Shown: positions 59,617 through 64,000 of the stretch, piece by piece
Numbering within the stretch: position 1 is the first letter of the stretch
Layout of the letters: each line of letters opens with the position of its first letter
Assembly (NCBI GenBank): GCA_036267135.1
Contig: DATAWQ010000079.1
Location: 1 to 64,000, forward strand
Direction: 5' to 3'
DNA: 64,000 nucleotides
DNA from: PALSA-505 sp036267135
GTDB lineage: Bacteria > Actinomycetota > Actinomycetes > Streptosporangiales > Streptosporangiaceae
Translations under genes and position numbers: made by a program
The notes under the pieces: generated by a model
Databases searched by the model: none
Told to the model about the DNA's origin: nothing
The model's input: the letters and a program-made list of their open reading frames with translations, nothing else

Positions 59617-60588
59617 ATGACGCTGGCCCTCGGGCTCTGCCTGACCGTTTCGCTGCTCGCCGCGCTCTCGGCCCGGTGGCTGGCCGAATGGCTGCCACCC
59701 AGGACCGCGACCTGGCTGCTGGCCGGCGGCGCGGTGGCGCTGGCCGGGACCAGCGGCGCCATGCTGGGTCTGGTGGTGCTGGCGGCCGCCGTCCGCACGT
59801 CCCGGGTCGCCGCGCTGGGCCACATGTCCCTGCCCACGATGATCAAGGACGATCCGACACCTGGGCCGGCCGGCGTCGCGGCGGGCGTGCTGCTGGCCGC
59901 CGCCGCGCTGGCCGCCGCGTGGGTGGGGTTCCGGCGGGCCCGTGCGCTGATCGCCACCCACCGCCTGGCCCGCCACCTGCCCGGCAGCGCCCAGGTCGTG
60001 GTGATCGCCGACGAGGCGGCCGACGCGTACGCCGCGCCGGGCTGGCCCGGCCGGATCGTGGTCACCTCGGGAATGATGCTGGCCCTCGGCGTGGACGAGC
60101 GCCGGGTCCTGCTGGCCCACGAACGGGCGCACGTCACCGGGCATCACTACTTGTTCACGGCGGCGGCGCGGCTGGCCGCCGCGGCCAACCCGCTGCTGCG
60201 GCCGGTGAACGCGGCCGTCCGCTACAGCATCGAGCGGTGGGCCGACGAGGAGGCGGCCGCGGCCACCGGGGACCGGTCGGTGGCGGCGCACGCGGTCGCG
60301 CGGGCGGCACTGGCCGCGGCGGCGGCCCCGGCCCAGCGGCCGTCGCCCGCGCTGGGCGTGGTGACCACCGCGGACAGGATGCGGGAGGCGGGCGCGGTGC
60401 CGCGCCGGGTGGCCGCCCTGCTGCGGCCGCCGCCGCGGGGCCGCCAGATGCTGCTGGCGGTCGCGATCGCGCTGGTCTCGGTGTGCGGGATCGCGGCCCT
60501 GGACGCCGCCCTGAACCTGCACGCTCTGATCGAGTTCGCCCAGGCCGTGCTGTCCCGGCGGGTGCCTATTCCGCGGATTCGCGTCTGA
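59617..60588 (+). CDS. M56-family (BlaR1-like) membrane metallopeptidase
   Basis: 323 residues. Several N-terminal helices, a zinc site HERAH (168-172) followed by ERWADEEAAA, and a final helix near 290-308. It lacks the extracellular penicillin-binding sensor domain of true BlaR1, as is usual in actinobacteria. With BlaI it forms a two-gene signalling unit whose target is unknown; no beta-lactamase is in the window. Confidence 0.88.
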   Translation: MTLALGLCLTVSLLAALSARWLAEWLPPRTATWLLAGGAVALAGTSGAMLGLVVLAAAVRTSRVAALGHMSLPTMIKDDPTPGPAGVAAGVLLAAAALAAAWVGFRRARALIATHRLARHLPGSAQVVVIADEAADAYAAPGWPGRIVVTSGMMLALGVDERRVLLAHERAHVTGHHYLFTAAARLAAAANPLLRPVNAAVRYSIERWADEEAAAATGDRSVAAHAVARAALAAAAAPAQRPSPALGVVTTADRMREAGAVPRRVAALLRPPPRGRQMLLAVAIALVSVCGIAALDAALNLHALIEFAQAVLSRRVPIPRIRV

Positions 60589-60640
60589 GCGCGCGCAGCC
60601 GCCAGAACACGAACGCGGCGATCAGCGCCACGACGAGCAC
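60566..60640 (-). CDS. Possible 24-residue single-helix membrane peptide
   Basis: GTG 60640 starts 9 nt after the TorD-like stop and codes for LVVALIAAFVFWRLRALRRE, one membrane helix with a basic tail. It overlaps the 3' end of the M56 gene by 23 nt. There is no clear ribosome site. Position and composition make it plausible but unproven. Confidence 0.25.
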   Translation of the reverse strand: MLVVALIAAFVFWRLRALRRESAE

Positions 60641-60649
60641 CGCCGGGGC

Positions 60650-61537
60650 TTACGTTCGCGCCTGGCGCAGCAGGGTGGCGGTGTGTCCGGCCCGGTCAGC
60701 CCACCATTGGCTGATGGGGTCGGGGCGGGCGGCGTGCCTGGCGTGCCAGCGGCGGGCTTCGGATTCGAGCCAGGTGAGGGTGGCGGCCGGGTCCTGTTCG
60801 ATCATGGCGCGGAGGGTGAAGCGGCGCTCGCCGATGCGATGACCCACGTTGGCCTGCCCGGCCCCCGCGGCGAGGCGGCGGCGGGTGAGGATGATGCCGC
60901 TGACTATGGGAGTGGTCAGGGCGTCCACAAGGTCGCGGAGGCTGCCCTCCGGTCCGAGCCGGGCGGGGGCGGCGCGGAGGGCCAGTGGGAGCGCTGCCGC
61001 CTGCTCCGCCTGTTCGGCCTGTTCGCTGTGCTCGCTGTGCTCGGTGGCGAGGGCGCGCTGAGCGAGCTGGGCCCAGGCGGTGAGGGGTGGCAGGTCCAGG
61101 TCGGTGATCGCGTCGAGATAGCCGGTCAGCCAGGGCCACAGGTGCTCGGCCAGCAGCGCCGCCCGGGACCTGGTCAGCGCGGCGGCGGTGGCCGGGCGCG
61201 CGGTCGCGTCGGCGGCGGCCTCACCGAGGCTGGCGTAGAGGCCGAGCAGGGCGGCCAGGTGGTCGGGCTCGGTGGGCGGGGTGATCTCCAGGGCGCGCCA
61301 GAATCCGGTGACCCGGTCGGCGCCCTCGCCGCCGAGCGCGCCGTCGGGGCCCAGGTAGATGGCGGCGTAGGGCGGGGTGTTGAGCACGAACCCCTCGGTG
61401 TGGTCGGCATCGGTGAGGGCCGGGAGGCCGAGGGCGGGGGCGACGGCCCGGGCGGCGGCGGGACTGTCGGCCACGGCACCGAGAGCACGCAGGAGTTCCC
61501 AGCGGGCAGTCGCCGGGGCTGGTGGCTGCGGGGTCAT
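60650..61537 (-). CDS. TorD/NarJ-like molecular chaperone
   Basis: 295 residues, all helical. TPPYAAIYLGPDGALGGEGADRVTGFWRAL and EPDHLAALLGLYASLGEAAA are typical of TorD-family chaperones that load molybdenum cofactor into oxidoreductases. A short EHSEHSEQAEQAEQ repeat lies near 165-180. No molybdoenzyme gene is in the window; its client may be upstream on this strand elsewhere. Confidence 0.78.
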   Translation of the reverse strand: MTPQPPAPATARWELLRALGAVADSPAAARAVAPALGLPALTDADHTEGFVLNTPPYAAIYLGPDGALGGEGADRVTGFWRALEITPPTEPDHLAALLGLYASLGEAAADATARPATAAALTRSRAALLAEHLWPWLTGYLDAITDLDLPPLTAWAQLAQRALATEHSEHSEQAEQAEQAAALPLALRAAPARLGPEGSLRDLVDALTTPIVSGIILTRRRLAAGAGQANVGHRIGERRFTLRAMIEQDPAATLTWLESEARRWHARHAARPDPISQWWADRAGHTATLLRQART

Positions 61538-61672
61538 GGTGGGCAGGTGCCGTCCTCGGTGGGCTGCGGATCCATGGTGGTCATCATGCCGCCAACCCGC
61601 GGGGCTGGGTGCGCGGGGCTGGGTGCGCGGGGCTGGGCAGGCGCACCCTGGCTGGCGGCCGCGGAACGGGAG

Positions 61673-62746
61673 TTACCGGCGGTCGAGCAGCTCGCTGGCG
61701 CGGGCCGCGGTGTGCAGGAAGACCGGATCGGGCGACTCGGAGTACAGCCGCAGGCAGGCCTCGGTCATCTTGAACGCGTGGACGTCGGCGGCGGCGACAG
61801 CCCGCTCGACCACCGCCTCCGGGCTGGGCGGCCCGGCGTCGGGCAGCGGCTCCTTGACCGCATCGACGGCGTAGCCCGAGTACAGACCGGCGGCGACCTG
61901 CCAGAGCGCGTCGTAGCTGGGCCGGGCCAGCTCGGCCGGCAGCAGGCCGAGCACGGACCGGGCCGCGACCGGGGCGGTGACGGCGTGCAGGAAGTCGATC
62001 GGCTGGGTGCGGCCGTAGACCAGGAAGATCCGGGCGAAGGTCCGGGCCAGCTCCAGCATGTCGGCAGGGACGTCGCCCGGCGGCCGCAGCGCGCTGACCG
62101 CGCTGGGGAAGCCGGGCTCAGCGGACAGAGCGGTCCGCAGCCGGGCGGTGATCAGTCCGGGCGCCACCGGCCCGGCCGCGACGGGCAGGCCGTTCACCGC
62201 CTCGTCCAGACCCAGGCGACCGTCGGTGCGCGGCGAGCCGGGCAGTTCGAGGTAGCTGGCGGCCCAGTAGGCGAGGCCGCGGGCCAGCTCGGCCAGCCGC
62301 TCGTCGCTGGGCGCCTGGTCCAGGCTGCGGGCGGCGTGGGACGTGCGGATGATCCCGTGTGTGGCGGCGGCCGCCACACCGGGAAGCAGTCGGGGCCACC
62401 ACCGGGCCAGAACCTGCCGCCAGGGCTCCTCGGCCAACTGGTCGCGCAGGTACCGCTCCCAGTCGGCGACGCGCCGCGGCTCGCCGAGCGCCTCCCGCCA
62501 GGTCTGATCGGTGATCCGGCCGGTGACACTCGGCACCCCTTCGAGCCGCTGGATGTACTGGTCGAGCCACGGTTCGATGTCGTCGGCCCGGCCGATCCTG
62601 ACCAGGGCTTCGGCCGCCATCGGGCCATGGTTGGACAGTCCGCCGCTGAACTCGGGCCCGGTGGTGGCCAGCCGGCTCAGGGACTCGTCAAGGACGTCCC
62701 CGGCAGATTGTCCAACCACGGGCCGTATCTCGCTTCGGTCAGCCAT
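61673..62746 (-). CDS. Questin oxidase-like (DUF4243) protein
   Basis: 357 residues. The family signature is near the N-terminus: GPEFSGGLSNHGPMAAEALVRIGRADDIEPW. Further His-rich helices follow (THGIIRTSHAAR, FLHAVTAPVA, DVHAFKMTEACLRLY). Questin oxidase of fungi is a Baeyer-Villiger-type ring-opening enzyme; the bacterial substrate is unknown. It is divergent from an ArsR regulator and likely its target. Confidence 0.82.
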   Translation of the reverse strand: MADRSEIRPVVGQSAGDVLDESLSRLATTGPEFSGGLSNHGPMAAEALVRIGRADDIEPWLDQYIQRLEGVPSVTGRITDQTWREALGEPRRVADWERYLRDQLAEEPWRQVLARWWPRLLPGVAAAATHGIIRTSHAARSLDQAPSDERLAELARGLAYWAASYLELPGSPRTDGRLGLDEAVNGLPVAAGPVAPGLITARLRTALSAEPGFPSAVSALRPPGDVPADMLELARTFARIFLVYGRTQPIDFLHAVTAPVAARSVLGLLPAELARPSYDALWQVAAGLYSGYAVDAVKEPLPDAGPPSPEAVVERAVAAADVHAFKMTEACLRLYSESPDPVFLHTAARASELLDRR

Positions 62747-62790
62747 CGTGCACCACCTTCTCGTTGATCGCCCTTACTCTATATAGAAAA

Positions 62791-62819
62791 GAGACTATAT
62801 CAACTCGAGCCTATATACT
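62791..62819 (+). promoter_or_regulatory. ArsR promoter, apparently leaderless
   Basis: -10 TATACT (62814-62819) ends 7 nt before the GTG start at 62826, so the transcript would begin at or near the start codon. The -35 is weak (GAGACT). The AT-rich region also holds TATCAA and CTATATA repeats that may be the ArsR site, and a possible minus promoter TTGATA-N16-TAGAGT for the divergent gene. Confidence 0.5.
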
Positions 62820-62825
62820 GATGAT

Positions 62826-63128
62826 GTGCCCGATGAGATTGATGTGCTGCGAGCCCTGGCTCACCCCGTGCGCTGGGGAATCCTGAAGCGCCTGGCCGCC
62901 GAGCCGGGCATCTGCGCCTGCGACTTCACCGAGTTCTTCGACGTGTCCCAGCCGACCATCTCGGCCCACCTGAAAACCCTGCGCGAGGCCGGCCTCGTCA
63001 CCACCCAGCGCAAGGGCACCACGATCTGCTACACCCTCACCCACGACCAACTCGCCCTGCTGGCCGCCCACCTAGACACCATGGCCGCCACCGCCCCCAC
63101 CGCAACCCCCGCACCAGCCCCCCAGTAG
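62826..63128 (+). CDS. ArsR-family repressor
   Basis: 100 residues from GTG 62826. Winged helix LRALAHPVRWGILKRLAAEPGICACDFTEFFDVSQPTISAHLKTL. The CAC motif (ICACDF) is at the place where arsenic-sensing ArsR proteins bind As(III), so metal or thiol sensing is possible. A final Ala/Pro/Thr tail looks disordered. It is divergent from the questin oxidase-like gene. Confidence 0.92.
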   Translation: MPDEIDVLRALAHPVRWGILKRLAAEPGICACDFTEFFDVSQPTISAHLKTLREAGLVTTQRKGTTICYTLTHDQLALLAAHLDTMAATAPTATPAPAPQ

Positions 63129-63159
63129 CGACAGTTACCCCGTTACCCCCGGGTCCGAT

Positions 63160-63207
63160 ATGGTTGCGGCAACGCAACCCCTAGAAGGAGTACGTTGCGG
63201 CAACCAT
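63160..63207. repeat. 15-bp inverted repeat with GTTGC core
   Basis: ATGGTTGCGGCAACG (63160-63174) and CGTTGCGGCAACCAT (63193-63207) are inverted with one mismatch, around an 18-nt centre containing GAAGGAG. It lies between the ArsR and RNase H genes. Confidence 0.65.
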
Positions 63208-63334
63208 GACTGGTCGTCGCGGGCCGGTGGTGACCGGCCACGGCCCGGGCTCGGCTGGCCGCACGACGTCGTCAGGCGGGGGGACGGGGTCAGGCGGGGG
63301 GACGGGGTTGGCGCGGTCAGGCGTGGACATGAGG

Positions 63335-63850
63335 TCAGCGAGGGGTCTGGGCGGCGGCTTCTTCGGCGCCGCGGCAGGCTAGCTGGTCGGCACGCTCGTT
63401 TTCGGGGTGGCCCGCGTGGCCTTTGACCCAGAACCATTCGATGTCGTGTTGCTGGGCCAGGGAGTCGAGCTGCCGCCAGAGGTCGTCGTTCTTGACCGGC
63501 TGCCGCTGCGCGGTGCGCCAGCCGTTGCGCTTCCACGCGATGATCCACTTGGTGATGCCGTTGCGCAGGTACTGGCTGTCGGTATACAAGTGCACGGTCG
63601 ACGGACGGCGCAGCCGCTGCAAGCCCTCGATTGCGGCGGTGAGCTCCATACGGTTGTTCGTGGTGGCCGGCTCGCCGCCGTGGAACTCCTTCTCGTGCGC
63701 CCCGCAGCGCAGGATCGCCCCCCACCCGCCCGGGCCGGGATTGTTCAGGCAAGCGCCGTCCGTGAAGATTTCCACGATCTGGCCGTCTTGCTCCGCTGAC
63801 GGCCAGGAATCTCCCTGCTGACCGCCGTGACCAGACGTCGCTGCTGGCAT
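63335..63850 (-). CDS. rnhA: Ribonuclease HI
   Basis: 171 residues from ATG 63850. The four catalytic acids are all present: D31 (IFTDGACLNNPGPGGWG), E69 (NNRMELTAA), D91 (LYTDSQYL) and D155 (HPENERADQLA). It degrades RNA in RNA-DNA hybrids. A short disordered leader of about 24 residues precedes the domain. Confidence 0.96.
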   Translation of the reverse strand: MPAATSGHGGQQGDSWPSAEQDGQIVEIFTDGACLNNPGPGGWGAILRCGAHEKEFHGGEPATTNNRMELTAAIEGLQRLRRPSTVHLYTDSQYLRNGITKWIIAWKRNGWRTAQRQPVKNDDLWRQLDSLAQQHDIEWFWVKGHAGHPENERADQLACRGAEEAAAQTPR

Positions 63851-64000
63851 CGTCCGCCTTTCTGTGAGCCCCACCGCCAGGATGCTCACGGCAGGATAAT
63901 CCCGCCGCCGGGTCAGCGTGATGCGATCCGGCCGAGGACTGGCGTGATAGGTGGGACAGGTCGGGTGAATGGGGCGGGGGATCAGGTGGCGGCCAGGGCT

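Noticed and set aside
63206..63382. 58-codon plus-strand frame after the GTTGC inverted repeat
   Set aside because: Gly/Arg/Ser low complexity, overlaps the RNase HI gene, and the ribosome-site spacing is poor.

Overview
The window is high-GC DNA from a filamentous actinobacterium, probably from the Streptomyces/Streptosporangiales side of the phylum. Evidence for this: geosmin and 2-methylisoborneol genes, SARP/AfsR-type regulators, a mycothiol-type reductase, an F420-type oxidoreductase remnant, many secreted carbohydrate-active enzymes, and frequent GTG/TTG starts. No rRNA, tRNA or CRISPR array was seen. No genus can be named from sequence alone.

Region by region. 0-1.7 kb: end of an integrated element, with a large serine recombinase and a resolvase-like partner that lacks the catalytic Ser. 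1.9-5.5 kb: a drug-type MFS exporter, a DHFR-fold protein and a LysR-HTH/esterase fusion. 5.5-8.2 kb: a LacI regulator and a secreted GH16+CBM6 glucanase with a clear promoter and two LacI-type operators. 8.3-11.3 kb: an ECF sigma/membrane-protein pair and a second MFS exporter behind two palindromes. 11.4-15.5 kb: a giant AfsR-type STAND regulator diverging from a small SARP.

15.5-23.8 kb is the centrepiece: a tightly packed minus-strand run of seven genes. It encodes GPP 2-methyltransferase, 2-MIB synthase, a Family 2B (EshA-like) encapsulin shell protein with an internal cyclic-nucleotide-binding domain, a two-domain geosmin synthase, a DUF4239 membrane protein, a proline-stalk membrane protein and an unknown protein. 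The 2-MIB synthase leader and the geosmin synthase linker share a short motif (GLGT[SA]A-x-RFPAA). This suggests that both terpene cyclases are cargo of one shell. Geosmin synthase in the same transcription unit as a 2-MIB encapsulin, together with two membrane proteins, is the most interesting feature here.

24.4-31.2 kb: a small unknown gene, a PstS-like secreted protein, an XRE-STAND-TPR regulator paralogous to the 11.4 kb one, an S41 peptidase remnant, and an aldo/keto reductase overlapping a threonine dehydratase. 31.3-42.8 kb: a GH18 chitinase with promoter and palindromic operator, a P1 (DmpA) peptidase with a class V aminotransferase, a bicupin, an arylsulfotransferase-like protein, an orphan ABC solute-binding lipoprotein, an aldehyde dehydrogenase, a short NHL protein and a secreted protein.

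43-51 kb: DNA repair and housekeeping, with RecQ fused to a phosphoribosyltransferase-like domain, a gene behind a PafBC-like DNA-damage promoter, an ArsR-like regulator, a RecD2-type helicase and a Nudix-GNAT fusion. 51-64 kb: small enzymes and transporters, several regulator/target pairs (TetR, BlaI/BlaR1-like, ArsR) with visible operators, RNase HI, and several decayed genes (WYL fragment, truncated AhpD, internally deleted PPOX). Short GC-rich dispersed repeats built on an ATGAACGG half-site occur between genes at several places.
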